Shown here in pieces: positions 55,910 to 64,000 of a DNA stretch of 64,000 bases (the stretch's first letter is position 1; the number at the start of each line of letters is the position of its first letter). This DNA comes from Zobellia nedashkovskayae (lineage in GTDB: Bacteria; Bacteroidota; Bacteroidia; Flavobacteriales; Flavobacteriaceae). The stretch spans positions 558,001 to 622,000 of the forward strand of contig NZ_JADDXR010000002.1 of assembly GCF_015330125.1 (NCBI RefSeq), given 5' to 3'. A program made the position numbers and the translations under genes. Under the pieces are notes generated by a model. It made no database searches and was not told where the DNA came from. It saw only the letters and a list, made by a program, of their open reading frames with translations.

Positions 55910-58510
55910 TTAAAACTGTTGGCCAATAATGAAGTGTGTTTGAAGTCCGCTGGGTCCAGTTGCACCTGTATTATCCTCATCAAACCCATAACCAAAATCA
56001 ATACCTAATAATCCGAATGCCGGCATAAAAATGCGCAGCCCCACTCCGGCCGATCGTTTTATTTCAAACGGATTAAATTCCTGAAAATTGTTGAAGGCAT
56101 TACCACCCTCCATAAATGCAAGCATATAAATGGAAGCCGAAGGTTTTAAAGTTAAAGGATAGCGCAGTTCCAATGAGAATTTATTATACACTAAACCACC
56201 TTCTTGTTGCCCTGTAATAGGGTCAAGAGGAGTCAATGATTGGTTTTCATATCCTCTTAATTGAACCACATCACGGCCATCTAATGTAAAGTTCCCTAAA
56301 CCGTCCCCACCTACGAAGAAACGTTCAAAAGGTACATCACCTACATCATTATTATAGTTACCCAAGAAACCGAACTCTGCGTTAGTACGCATAACTAAAT
56401 CGCCTACTAAAGTAGTAAACCAATCTCCTTTAAACTTTACCTTATAATACTCTAACCATCTAAAACGTTGTTGATCGACATCTTCTAACTCCGCTGATTC
56501 TGCAGTTGTCAAACCTATTGTAGCGTCCTTAATACTCAATTCCGTACTACGATCTCGCAATGTTTCAAAATCTTTATTACTAAAGAGTGAGTACGGCGGT
56601 GTTAGTTTTGCAGTTACTTCAAAATTAGAGCCTCCTCTTGGGAAAATACGGCCACCAGAAGTAGCGTTTCTAGAAATCCCTAAGGTATAGGCAAAAGAGT
56701 TAGATTTTCCGTTACCAAAATTGAACAACCCAATATCATAATTATTGAACTCATACAACTGATAACTTAACGAATGGGATATTGTAAAGAAATCATCTGG
56801 CCATTGTACACGTTTTGCCAAACCTGCGGTTATTCCTGTTATAGAAAATCCTCGGTCTTTATCTACTTCTATACTACTACTAGTAGAGTTGTTATAATCC
56901 ACTCCAAACTGTTGCGTTCTAGAAAGATTTAAACTAAACTGTACTGGTTTTCTACCACCCAACCAAGGCTCTGCAAAATTAAGACTGTACACCCTAAACG
57001 TTCTACTAGCCTGTATTCTCATGGCAAAAGTCTGTCCATCACCCATAGGTACCGGTTTATACTCTTCACCATTTAAAATATTCTTAATTGAGAAGTTATT
57101 GAACGAAAGTCCTAACGTTCCAATAAAACCGCCTCCTCCGTAACCACCTTGTAATTCTATCTGACTTGAGCCAGATTCTACCAAGTTGTACTTAATATCT
57201 ACAGTACCTTCGTTAGGGTTAGGGTTAAGAATGTCCGGCTTAATCTGTTCTGCATCAAAGTAACCTAACTGTTGAAGCTCACGAATTGTTCTGATGATAT
57301 CACTCTTATTATATTTTTGACCTGGACGCGTTCTTAGTTCACGATAAATTACGTGATCATTTGTACGATCATTACCAACTATGTCAATATGATTAAGAAA
57401 AGTCTCTTTACCTTCTATTACACGGATTTCAAAATTAATGGTATCATTTTCTGCGGAAACCTCTACTGGGTTAATACTTGAAAACAAATACCCGTTGTTT
57501 TGGTATAAGCTGGTAACATCATTAGGCTCAGGTTTAGAATCGTCTGCAATACGCTCTCTTAACAAAACACCATTATAGGTATCCCCTTTCTTTATACCCA
57601 ATACCGAGGCCAATTGACGATCTGTATAGACACTGTTACCAACAAAGTCTACATCACCAAAGTAGTATTTATTACCTTCTTCTATTTGGTATTTTAAGAT
57701 AATGTTGTTTTCATCTACCTTAATTAAAGAATCGGAAATGATACGCGCATCACGATAACCGTTCTCGGCATACTTATCGGACAATAGCTCTAAATCATTT
57801 TCGTAATCTTCTTCAATAAATTTAGATTTCTTCCAAAAACGCCAGAAACGTTTTTCTTTAGTTTTCTTAAAAGCTCCTTTTAATTTTTTATCCGATAACT
57901 GTTCGTTACCCTCAAAAATCATTTCCTTTATTTTTACCTTATCACCTTTATTTATGTTAACCGCCATTTTCTGAGCATTGGTCTCAGAAGTATCTTTAGC
58001 TACAATAATGGATGTTTTGGCATTTAGAAAGCCTTGTTTTTTATACTTATTATCAAGGTAGTTCTTAGTGTTAGCTATTAAACTCTCGGTGATTTTCTTT
58101 CCTTTCTTAAGGTCCGTATCCTTTAATATATCATCTACTTTCCTAGGTTTAACCCCAGTAACAGTAACACTGGACAGCGTTGGTCTTTCTATAATATTCA
58201 ATTCAAGAAAAACTTTATCGCCTTCTATATTGGTCACATAGAAATCAATGTTCTTAAAAAGTTCAAGACCCCAAAGTTTGTTGATAATCCCACTAATCTC
58301 GTCTCCGGGAAGCGTAATAGGTTGCCCCACACGTAATCCTGTATACGTTTTTACGGTCTGCTCGTTATAACTTTGCAGTCCGGTGACTTCTAGCCCACCT
58401 AAAATGTACTTTTTGCCATCCTCAAAAGAAAGTTCTTGTGCGGAGCAAAATGTAGTTGCAAAAATTAATAGGAGTGTAATAAAAGGTTCGAAGGATATGA
58501 ACCTTTTCAT
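55910..58510 (-). CDS. bamA: BamA outer-membrane protein assembly factor
   Basis: 866 residues from the ATG at 58510; an ATG at 58543 would overlap uppS and precede a poorer signal peptide. The signal is FATTFCSAQ. Five POTRA-like repeats follow from about residue 35 to 430 (for example YILGGLEVTGLQSYNEQTVK, KYYFGDVDFVGNSVYTDRQL, FLNHIDIVGNDRTNDHVIYR). The Omp85 barrel contains LQGGYGGGGFIGTLGLSFNN and the late IFMPAFGLLGIDFGYGFDE, ending GQQF with a terminal Phe. BamA inserts beta-barrels in the outer membrane. It is next to uppS and ompH genes. Confidence 0.94.
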   Translation of the reverse strand: MKRFISFEPFITLLLIFATTFCSAQELSFEDGKKYILGGLEVTGLQSYNEQTVKTYTGLRVGQPITLPGDEISGIINKLWGLELFKNIDFYVTNIEGDKVFLELNIIERPTLSSVTVTGVKPRKVDDILKDTDLKKGKKITESLIANTKNYLDNKYKKQGFLNAKTSIIVAKDTSETNAQKMAVNINKGDKVKIKEMIFEGNEQLSDKKLKGAFKKTKEKRFWRFWKKSKFIEEDYENDLELLSDKYAENGYRDARIISDSLIKVDENNIILKYQIEEGNKYYFGDVDFVGNSVYTDRQLASVLGIKKGDTYNGVLLRERIADDSKPEPNDVTSLYQNNGYLFSSINPVEVSAENDTINFEIRVIEGKETFLNHIDIVGNDRTNDHVIYRELRTRPGQKYNKSDIIRTIRELQQLGYFDAEQIKPDILNPNPNEGTVDIKYNLVESGSSQIELQGGYGGGGFIGTLGLSFNNFSIKNILNGEEYKPVPMGDGQTFAMRIQASRTFRVYSLNFAEPWLGGRKPVQFSLNLSRTQQFGVDYNNSTSSSIEVDKDRGFSITGITAGLAKRVQWPDDFFTISHSLSYQLYEFNNYDIGLFNFGNGKSNSFAYTLGISRNATSGGRIFPRGGSNFEVTAKLTPPYSLFSNKDFETLRDRSTELSIKDATIGLTTAESAELEDVDQQRFRWLEYYKVKFKGDWFTTLVGDLVMRTNAEFGFLGNYNNDVGDVPFERFFVGGDGLGNFTLDGRDVVQLRGYENQSLTPLDPITGQQEGGLVYNKFSLELRYPLTLKPSASIYMLAFMEGGNAFNNFQEFNPFEIKRSAGVGLRIFMPAFGLLGIDFGYGFDEDNTGATGPSGLQTHFIIGQQF

Positions 58511-58514
58511 ATCG

Positions 58515-59255
58515 CTAATTGAGTTGTTCGCTGGTTTTTCCAAATCTTCGTTCTCTGTTCTGATAACTTTTTATGGCTTCTGCCAAATGTTGACTACTAA
58601 AATCGGGCCAAAATACTTCAACGAAATACAATTCCGCATAGGCAATCTGCCATAGTAAAAAATTGCTGATACGATGCTCTCCACTAGTGCGGATAAGCAA
58701 ATCTACATCAGGCAAATCGTGCGTGTAAAGATGGCTATTAATAATGGTTTCGTCAATGTTTTCAATTGAAATTATATTATTTTTAACTTTGGCACTTATT
58801 TGTTTTACTGCGTTTTTGAGCTCTTCTCTCGCACCATAACTTAAAGCCAAAGTAAGGGTCATTCCTGTGTTTCCCCTTGTTTTCTCCATTACCTCCTTAA
58901 GCTCCTTATTAGCTTTTTTGGGTAATGACTCCAAATCTCCAATAGCATTCAACCTAATATTGTTTTCTGAAAAAGTCTTCAATTCTTTCTTTAATGAGGA
59001 CACTAAAAGCCGCATTAAAGTATCGATTTCAATTTTTGGTCTTTTCCAATTTTCTGTGGAAAAAGTATATAGGGTAAGATACTCCAGCTTTATTTTAACG
59101 CAGTTTTCAACTGTTTCTCGTACAGTTTTAACTCCATTCTCATGTCCAAAAACGCGAAGTTTGCCTTTTTGCTTTGCCCAACGACCGTTTCCATCCATAA
59201 TTATGGCAAGGTGACGTGGCATTTTATTTTTATCTAATTCTTCTAGGTCAACCAT
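58515..59255 (-). CDS. uppS: Isoprenyl transferase (undecaprenyl diphosphate synthase)
   Basis: 246 residues. The catalytic motif HLAIIMDGNGRWAKQKG holds Asp21. Further signatures are LTLYTFSTENWKRP, TLALSYGAREEL and LPDVDLLIRTSGEHRISNFL followed by LWQIAYAEL. It builds the C55 lipid carrier for peptidoglycan and surface polysaccharides from farnesyl diphosphate. It sits directly before bamA (4 bases between its stop and the chosen bamA start), as in many Bacteroidota. Confidence 0.96.
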   Translation of the reverse strand: MVDLEELDKNKMPRHLAIIMDGNGRWAKQKGKLRVFGHENGVKTVRETVENCVKIKLEYLTLYTFSTENWKRPKIEIDTLMRLLVSSLKKELKTFSENNIRLNAIGDLESLPKKANKELKEVMEKTRGNTGMTLTLALSYGAREELKNAVKQISAKVKNNIISIENIDETIINSHLYTHDLPDVDLLIRTSGEHRISNFLLWQIAYAELYFVEVFWPDFSSQHLAEAIKSYQNRERRFGKTSEQLN

Positions 59256-59428
59256 AAGGAACTGATCATACTGCTCTAATAAACATTCTTTTGGTTAGGT
59301 ATATTTTATACCACTAACCTATATGCCCATGCGTTTTGAGCGCACGGCAAAAATAGCCTATAAATTTGAATTATGCATAGTTAAGGCCAGATCAAGAAAA
59401 GAAAATAAGGGTTTACTAGGAATGTTAC

Positions 59429-60127
59429 TTACTCAAAACATTCATTACAAGGCTTTCTACCAAAAGTATAGGTTAGCGTTAATCCGGAGAATACATACCA
59501 ATCATTATTGAACACATTACCAAATCTAAGATCGTCTAATTGGCGATTTACATTAAGCTTTTCAGGATTACTACCATCTAGGTTATCCGTAAATGTATAT
59601 CGTGCACCTATTTCCGCTCCTAATATTAAAAACTGATTCAATCTAATCTTTGCACCAACAGTCATTGGTATAGCTAAAGTCCCATCTCTTTGAGAAACAC
59701 TTAAGAATTGTCCCGCATCAAAATAATTGTAATCATATCTAACATACGTAATACCCGTATATAAATAAGGTGTGAATGCAGGTCCCATTTTATGTAGATT
59801 ATACTCTACGAAGTTAAATTCAAGTCCGGCAGAAGCCTCCAAAAGAGAATTATCCATTTGATACCCTCTCTGCTGGCGAGAAGGATCATTGGATTTTACA
59901 TCGTCTGCATTAAACTTTGCATAAATAACACTAGCACGCCATGCATAACGTTTGGCTATATTCCATTTAAAAATACCCCCAATAGCAACATCAGATGGTG
60001 AAATATAAGTAGTACGCCCTACATCTCCAATAAGATTGGCTCCTCCGGCAAATATACCGGCCTCATAGGTTTGTGCTCCTATACTGCCAAAAGTGCATAG
60101 TAAAACTATGACAATGAAATGCTTCAT
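59429..60127 (-). CDS. DUF6089-family outer-membrane-barrel-like protein
   Basis: 232 residues. A signal peptide ends near GSIGAQ. The mature protein starts YEAGIFAGGANLIGDVGRTT, a typical DUF6089 beginning, and continues as amphipathic strands (RYAWRASVIYAKF, FTPYLYTGITYVRYDYN, FLILGAEIGARYTFTDNL). The last residues KPCNECFE contain a CxxC. It is probably a small outer-membrane barrel of unknown role. It lies upstream of uppS-bamA on the same strand, in an arrangement found widely in Flavobacteriaceae. Confidence 0.85.
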   Translation of the reverse strand: MKHFIVIVLLCTFGSIGAQTYEAGIFAGGANLIGDVGRTTYISPSDVAIGGIFKWNIAKRYAWRASVIYAKFNADDVKSNDPSRQQRGYQMDNSLLEASAGLEFNFVEYNLHKMGPAFTPYLYTGITYVRYDYNYFDAGQFLSVSQRDGTLAIPMTVGAKIRLNQFLILGAEIGARYTFTDNLDGSNPEKLNVNRQLDDLRFGNVFNNDWYVFSGLTLTYTFGRKPCNECFE

Positions 60128-60228
60128 AAATCGTATTAGTTTGCGAATATAACAATTGCACCCAACTATTATATTAATGTTCTCAAATGATAAACAGGAT
60201 TTGCGGATTTTTATTGTCTGCTAAAGAT

Positions 60229-61110
60229 TCAATTACGGCTATCTTCTCCCCATAACAGTTTATTCCGAAGGGTTTTTAAAAAGCTCTCAGATGTATATTC
60301 TATCATTTTAATTACGAAGTCCGCCTTTTTAATGCGAATTTCCTTTCCGTTCTCTACAGATGCTATTCTAGAATCTAATGAAATAAGATGATTGTCCTCC
60401 CTACCCGATACCTTTAAACGTATCTCTGTATCATCCGAAATAACCAAAGGTCTTGCATTTAGATTATGAGGTGCTATTGGCGTTAACACCAATGATTTTG
60501 CCGTTGGCTCTATTACCGGTCCACCACAACTTAAAGAATATCCTGTAGAACCTGTAGGCGTAGAAATGATAAGACCATCTGCCCAATAAGATGTAAGGTA
60601 TTCGTTGTTTAAATACGTTTCTACCGTAATCATAGAGGTCGTATCTTTTCTACTTACCGTAATCTCGTTCAATGCAAAATGTAATCCGTTTAATTCTGGA
60701 ATATCTGCTCCCTTATCAACCTCTACCAAACTTCGTTCTACAATAGTATATGAACCCGTTTTAAATTCTTGTACAACTTTACGAACCTCTTCTTTACTAA
60801 ATGTAGAAAGAAACCCAAGACGACCAGTATTTACACCAACAATGGGTATACCGGAATTCCTAACAAAGGTGGTTGCTCTTAAAATAGTACCGTCGCCACC
60901 AAAACTAACGAACATATCAAAAGAACTATCTAGTCCTTCCGTGTCCGTGAATGTGGCATAATTTGCGGAATTGTGTTTTTCAGAAAGAAAATCGTGGAAT
61001 TCTTTTTCAATAGCTATTACGGCATGCTCTTTTTCAAGCTCATCAAGCAACTCCATTACATACTGCAATGTGTCTTCTTGATACATCTGACTGTAAACGG
61101 CAACTTTCAT
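60229..61110 (-). CDS. nadK: NAD kinase
   Basis: 293 residues. The GGDGT motif is in FVSFGGDGTILRATTF, the second motif is GVNTGRLGFLS, and the third conserved block is the WADGLIISTPTGSTGYSLSC stretch. It phosphorylates NAD to NADP. The ATG at 61110 follows a TATTTTTG box by about 45 bases. The CBS-domain gene lies just upstream on the same strand. Confidence 0.96.
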   Translation of the reverse strand: MKVAVYSQMYQEDTLQYVMELLDELEKEHAVIAIEKEFHDFLSEKHNSANYATFTDTEGLDSSFDMFVSFGGDGTILRATTFVRNSGIPIVGVNTGRLGFLSTFSKEEVRKVVQEFKTGSYTIVERSLVEVDKGADIPELNGLHFALNEITVSRKDTTSMITVETYLNNEYLTSYWADGLIISTPTGSTGYSLSCGGPVIEPTAKSLVLTPIAPHNLNARPLVISDDTEIRLKVSGREDNHLISLDSRIASVENGKEIRIKKADFVIKMIEYTSESFLKTLRNKLLWGEDSRN

Positions 61111-61156
61111 TCCTTAATCTTTATCGTGATTATTAAAACCATTTGGCCTTACGCGA

Positions 61157-61164
61157 CAAAAATA
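61157..61164 (-). promoter_or_regulatory. -7 promoter element of the NAD kinase gene
   Basis: On the minus strand this reads TATTTTTG, an exact TAnnTTTG match, 46 bases before the nadK ATG. It lies in the 105-base gap after the CBS gene, so nadK likely has its own promoter. Confidence 0.5.
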
Positions 61165-61215
61165 AGGATTGTACCCTTGACTAATTCCCCTTTTTGAAGA
61201 ATAAAGCAAGAAATT

Positions 61216-61872
61216 CTAAACGTTAAGATATTTGTCTAGATAATCTGACCGCTCCTTTAAATCTTCCAAGAACTGATCATCCGTATTACCGAACAACACA
61301 TTGTAATTGTACCGACGGAACGTCTGAAGAATATCATTTATATTAGAAGAAGCTACTTTAATAGTTATTTGAACGACATCATTTTTAGAATCGGTGATAA
61401 AGCCACCAATTAGCTTAGTATTGTTACTTTCAACAATTTGAGCAATTTCACTAAACGAATAATCTTTGATGCCTTTTGCAACAACTATAATACCACCTGG
61501 TTCTGTAAAGAACGGGGTATCTATAAAGACGCTTACAATATCAGTAAGATCATAATAACCATCTATTCTTCCTTTTTCGTCAAGAATGGGCACGAGATTG
61601 GCCTCATTTCTGGCAAAAACTTCAAGAACATCTAACCAACTGGTCTCTTTTCTCACGAAAAAGGTTTCCAAATCATAACGATATTGTTCTATCTTTTCCT
61701 TGATATCAAAATTCTCCAGATCATTTTCACTAAGCAAACCTAAGTATGCCCCGTTCTCTGTTACAGCAACGTGCGAGTACGTGGTATCCTTAAAAAAGGT
61801 TATTACCTTAGCTAATGAACTACCTATTTTAAAGGACGGAATGTCTGTTACTATTTGGTCTTGAATATGCAT
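61216..61872 (-). CDS. CBS-pair protein with ACT-like C-terminal region
   Basis: 218 residues from the ATG at 61872 (MHIQDQIVTDIPSFKIGSSL); the frame stays open upstream to 61914, but that extension reads as a weak hydrophobic stretch. Two CBS motifs are present (TYSHVAVTENGAYLGLLSEN and NLVPILDEKGRIDGYYDLTD). The last 85 residues (GGIIVVAKGIKDYSFSEIAQ, VVQITIKVASSNINDILQTF) look like an ACT-type fold, as in AcuB-like proteins. CBS pairs usually bind adenosyl ligands and regulate partner activity. It stands between nadK and the divergent pdxJ. Confidence 0.82.
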   Translation of the reverse strand: MHIQDQIVTDIPSFKIGSSLAKVITFFKDTTYSHVAVTENGAYLGLLSENDLENFDIKEKIEQYRYDLETFFVRKETSWLDVLEVFARNEANLVPILDEKGRIDGYYDLTDIVSVFIDTPFFTEPGGIIVVAKGIKDYSFSEIAQIVESNNTKLIGGFITDSKNDVVQITIKVASSNINDILQTFRRYNYNVLFGNTDDQFLEDLKERSDYLDKYLNV

Positions 61873-61931
61873 AACTCTTTCTACTAAACGCAAAATACTA
61901 ATTAAAAATATCAAAAGGTATGCCTAATTTG

Positions 61932-61939
61932 TATTTTTG
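61932..61939 (+). promoter_or_regulatory. -7 promoter element of pdxJ
   Basis: TATTTTTG matches TAnnTTTG and ends 26 bases before the pdxJ ATG at 61966. Confidence 0.55.
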
Positions 61940-61965
61940 TACCAAATGGTTAATTCTATCGGTAA

Positions 61966-62682
61966 ATGACAAAATTAAGTGTAAACATCAACAAAATTGC
62001 AACCTTAAGAAACGCCAGAGGTGGCAATATGCCCGATTTATTGAAAACAGCAGCCGATATTGAGTCTTTTGGCGCACAGGGTATTACTATACACCCTAGA
62101 CCTGACGAAAGACATGTTCGCTATCAAGATGCGAGAGACTTAAAAAATCTAGTCACTACGGAGTATAATATAGAAGGAAACCCGGTTGAAAAATTCATAA
62201 AACTTGTTCTTGAAGTAAAGCCCACACAGGTTACTTTGGTACCAGATGCCGTGGACGCCATTACATCAAATGCGGGCTGGGACACCATAAAACATAAAGA
62301 CTTCTTAACAGAAGTTATCCAAACTTTCAAAAATGCGGGTATACGCACTTCTATTTTTGTTGACGCGGAAACCAAAATGATAGAGGGTGCTGCGAAGACA
62401 GGAACCGACCGTATTGAACTCTACACAGAGAGTTACGCAGAACAATACACCCAAGGCAACCACAGCGAAGCTGTCAAACCTTTTTCAGAAGCTGCCAAAA
62501 TAGCATATAAATGTGGTTTAGGTATTAATGCAGGACATGATTTAAATTTAGACAACATTAAATACTTCAAAGAGAACGTTCCCCATTTATTAGAAGTTTC
62601 CATTGGTCATGCCCTAATTTGCGAATCGCTTTACTTGGGCCTGGATAACGTTGTAAATATGTACCTGAATAAATTAAAATGA
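61966..62682 (+). CDS. pdxJ: Pyridoxine 5'-phosphate synthase
   Basis: 238 residues, family length. [20 protein letters not shown] begins the TIM barrel. [16 protein letters not shown] holds the phosphate and substrate ligands, [20 protein letters not shown] and ELYTESYA follow, and [13 protein letters not shown] closes the set. It makes the B6 ring from 1-deoxyxylulose 5-phosphate and 3-amino-2-oxopropyl phosphate. Its stop overlaps the next start by 4 bases. Confidence 0.96.
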   Translation: MTKLSVNINKIATLRNARGGNMPDLLKTAADIESFGAQGITIHPRPDERHVRYQDARDLKNLVTTEYNIEGNPVEKFIKLVLEVKPTQVTLVPDAVDAITSNAGWDTIKHKDFLTEVIQTFKNAGIRTSIFVDAETKMIEGAAKTGTDRIELYTESYAEQYTQGNHSEAVKPFSEAAKIAYKCGLGINAGHDLNLDNIKYFKENVPHLLEVSIGHALICESLYLGLDNVVNMYLNKLK

Positions 62683-63452
62683 CAGAAATTTTACACTCCA
62701 AAATACTTGGAACCGGCACTCCCCTTTTAATATTACATGGTTTTCTAGGAATGTCCGATAATTGGAAAACTTTAGGCAACCAGTATGCAGAAGAAGGTTT
62801 TGAAGTACACCTCATAGACCAACGCAACCATGGTAAAAGTTTTTGGTCTGATGATTTTGATTATGATTTACTGAGCGAAGATCTCAAAAACTACTTGGAA
62901 GCCCATCAATTGGAAAATGCCATAATTATTGGGCATTCTATGGGAGGAAAGACCGCAATGCAGTTTGCTTGCAGTTACCCAACTTTGGTAAAAAAGATGA
63001 TTATTGCGGACATTGGCCCTAAATTCTATCCACCACATCACCAAACTATTATTGATGGTTTGAACGCGCTAAACTTAAACGAAATCAAATCTAGGAACGA
63101 AGCAGATTCTGAACTAGGCAAATATATTACCGATTTTGGAACAAGACAGTTTTTGCTCAAGAATCTTTATTGGGTAGAAAAAGGTCAATTAGGTTTTCGT
63201 TTTAATCTTAAGGTTTTAAGTAAAAAAATGAACGAAATAGGGGAAAACATTGGAGCTACGGACTTTTATAACGGACCTGTGCTTTTTCTTCGTGGTGACC
63301 GATCAGAATACATAATGCCCAACGAAATTTCTGAATTCAGGAAACACTTCCCGGCAGCAGAAATGGAAACTATAGACAACGCTGGACATTGGCTACATGC
63401 CGAAAACCCAAAGCAGTTTTTTGAAAAATCGATGGTATTCCTAAAATCATAA
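62679..63452 (+). CDS. Alpha/beta-hydrolase, YbfF-like esterase
   Basis: 257 residues. The oxyanion region is [14 protein letters not shown], the nucleophile elbow is GHSMGG with Ser87, and a late His lies in [24 protein letters not shown] is characteristic of the YbfF/ABHD11-like group of acyl-esterases. No signal peptide. It is translationally coupled to pdxJ through an ATGA overlap, although a metabolic link to vitamin B6 is not evident. Confidence 0.88.
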   Translation: MTEILHSKILGTGTPLLILHGFLGMSDNWKTLGNQYAEEGFEVHLIDQRNHGKSFWSDDFDYDLLSEDLKNYLEAHQLENAIIIGHSMGGKTAMQFACSYPTLVKKMIIADIGPKFYPPHHQTIIDGLNALNLNEIKSRNEADSELGKYITDFGTRQFLLKNLYWVEKGQLGFRFNLKVLSKKMNEIGENIGATDFYNGPVLFLRGDRSEYIMPNEISEFRKHFPAAEMETIDNAGHWLHAENPKQFFEKSMVFLKS

Positions 63453-63511
63453 CAAATCTTTATCTTTAAGGGTGGCGAAATTGTTCACCTCACAACAAAC
63501 ATCTTTAACTT

Positions 63512-63862
63512 ATGAAACTTATTTTACGTGTTCTATTAAGCGCCCTGGCCGTAGTTATACTTTCAAAAATATTACCACATGTTTTTGTAGACAGTTATAT
63601 GACCGCCATTATAGTAGCTATAGTACTTAGCCTCTTGAATTTTATAGTGAAGCCAATTCTTGTTATACTCACTTTACCTGTCACCATTTTAACATTAGGC
63701 CTTTTCCTCCTGATAATCAATGCTATTATAATTTTATTAGCAGACAATCTTATTGATGGATTTAGGGTAGACGGTGTTTTATGGGCCATACTTTTTAGTC
63801 TCTTATTATCCTTTCTCCAATCTATATTGTTTTCCCTTTTGAAAGATGATGAAAAATCGTAA
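63512..63862 (+). CDS. Phage-holin-family (PF04020-like) small membrane protein
   Basis: 116 residues, nearly all hydrophobic, with four membrane segments (LILRVLLSALAVVILSKILP, AIIVAIVLSLLNFIVKPIL, the LLIINAIIILLADN stretch, and LWAILFSLLLSFLQSILFSL). NFIVKPILVILTLPVTILTL is the typical sequence of this widespread family. Despite the holin name, no phage genes are nearby, so lytic function is not supported. Confidence 0.82.
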   Translation: MKLILRVLLSALAVVILSKILPHVFVDSYMTAIIVAIVLSLLNFIVKPILVILTLPVTILTLGLFLLIINAIIILLADNLIDGFRVDGVLWAILFSLLLSFLQSILFSLLKDDEKS

Positions 63863-63915
63863 CGATTGTTTGAACCACAACGATTTAAAAACTTGCTAGC
63901 GTACATTAATTACAC

Positions 63916-63923
63916 TACTTTTG
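63916..63923 (+). promoter_or_regulatory. -7 promoter element of the last gene
   Basis: TACTTTTG matches TAnnTTTG and lies 35 bases before the ATG at 63959. Confidence 0.55.
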
Positions 63924-63958
63924 CATCCCATTTTATGGAAACAAAAAAGAAGATTTAG

Positions 63959-64000
63959 ATGAATATTACAAAAGAGCAGATCGACGATCTAAATGCCATC
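63959..64000 (+). CDS. tig: Probable trigger factor, 3' end outside the window
   Basis: Only 14 codons are visible: MNITKEQIDDLNAI. This resembles the N-terminus of flavobacterial trigger factor (ribosome-bound chaperone with prolyl isomerase), but so few residues allow only a tentative call. A -7 box precedes it. Confidence 0.5.
   Translation, partial: MNITKEQIDDLNAI

Noticed and set aside
63512..63862. Prophage signal from a holin-family protein
   Set aside because: The family is widespread in phage-free chromosomal contexts, and no other phage gene is present.
1..64000. tRNA, rRNA, CRISPR, transposase or defence-system genes
   Set aside because: I looked in the intergenic regions and among the proteins and saw none. 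A short tRNA could only be excluded fully with a covariance search.

Overview
The window comes from a low-GC Bacteroidota chromosome, almost certainly a member of the Flavobacteriaceae and probably marine. The signs are two SusC/SusD outer-membrane uptake pairs, proteins with the type IX secretion (T9SS) type B C-terminal domain, a SprB-like/SprF/OmpA gene set, flavobacterial families such as DUF6089 and DUF5723, a fused hypoxanthine phosphoribosyltransferase-adenylate kinase, and promoters with the Bacteroidota -7 box TAnnTTTG. I see no rRNA or tRNA genes, CRISPR array, prophage or insertion sequence.

Layout. 1-9.7 kb: a SusC (cut by the window edge) and its SusD, a DUF3179 lipoprotein, a T9SS cargo protein with a PKD domain, a lipoprotein esterase and rlmB. 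9.7-14.9 kb: a second SusC/SusD pair lying between two copies of the same rhomboid-gene 3' end. One copy is a stub beside rlmB and the other belongs to the intact gene, so this pair looks like an insertion. 14.9-24.3 kb: rhomboid protease, rarA, a block of secreted or outer-membrane proteins, a YjjG-type nucleotidase, a deacetylase-like protein with apparently lost active-site residues, radC and mpl. 24.6-30.5 kb: a tight three-gene surface-protein operon (T9SS adhesin-like protein, PorP/SprF, OmpA/PD40). 30.7-38.0 kb: cupin, an atypical SDR protein and a 2018-residue alpha-2-macroglobulin. 38.0-41.5 kb on the minus strand: a small membrane protein, a DUF4136 lipoprotein, obg and hpt-adk. 41.6-45.9 kb: purK, purE, an EF-hand membrane protein and an M3 peptidase, ending at a strong terminator. 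46-48.6 kb: a deoxyribonucleotidase, a rhodanese lipoprotein, an ECF sigma factor with a tiny zinc-binding anti-sigma-like partner, and a UbiA-like membrane protein. 48.7-54.3 kb: gcvP, then a ketoacyl-ACP synthase III, methyltransferase and glycosyltransferase group preceded by an 18-bp palindrome. 54.3-61.9 kb on the minus strand: an envelope-biogenesis block (two OmpH/Skp chaperones, bamA, uppS), DUF6089, NAD kinase and a CBS protein. 61.9-64 kb: pdxJ, an alpha/beta hydrolase, a holin-family membrane protein and the first codons of what is probably trigger factor.

Most of the window is ordinary flavobacterial core genome. The points most worth a second look are the rhomboid stub flanking the SusC/SusD insertion, the palindrome before the KAS III group, the sigma/ZAS pair, several proteins missing expected catalytic residues, the -7 boxes only a few bases from start codons, and three convergent gene pairs whose stop codons share a palindromic tetranucleotide. 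I found no clearly new defence or mobile system.
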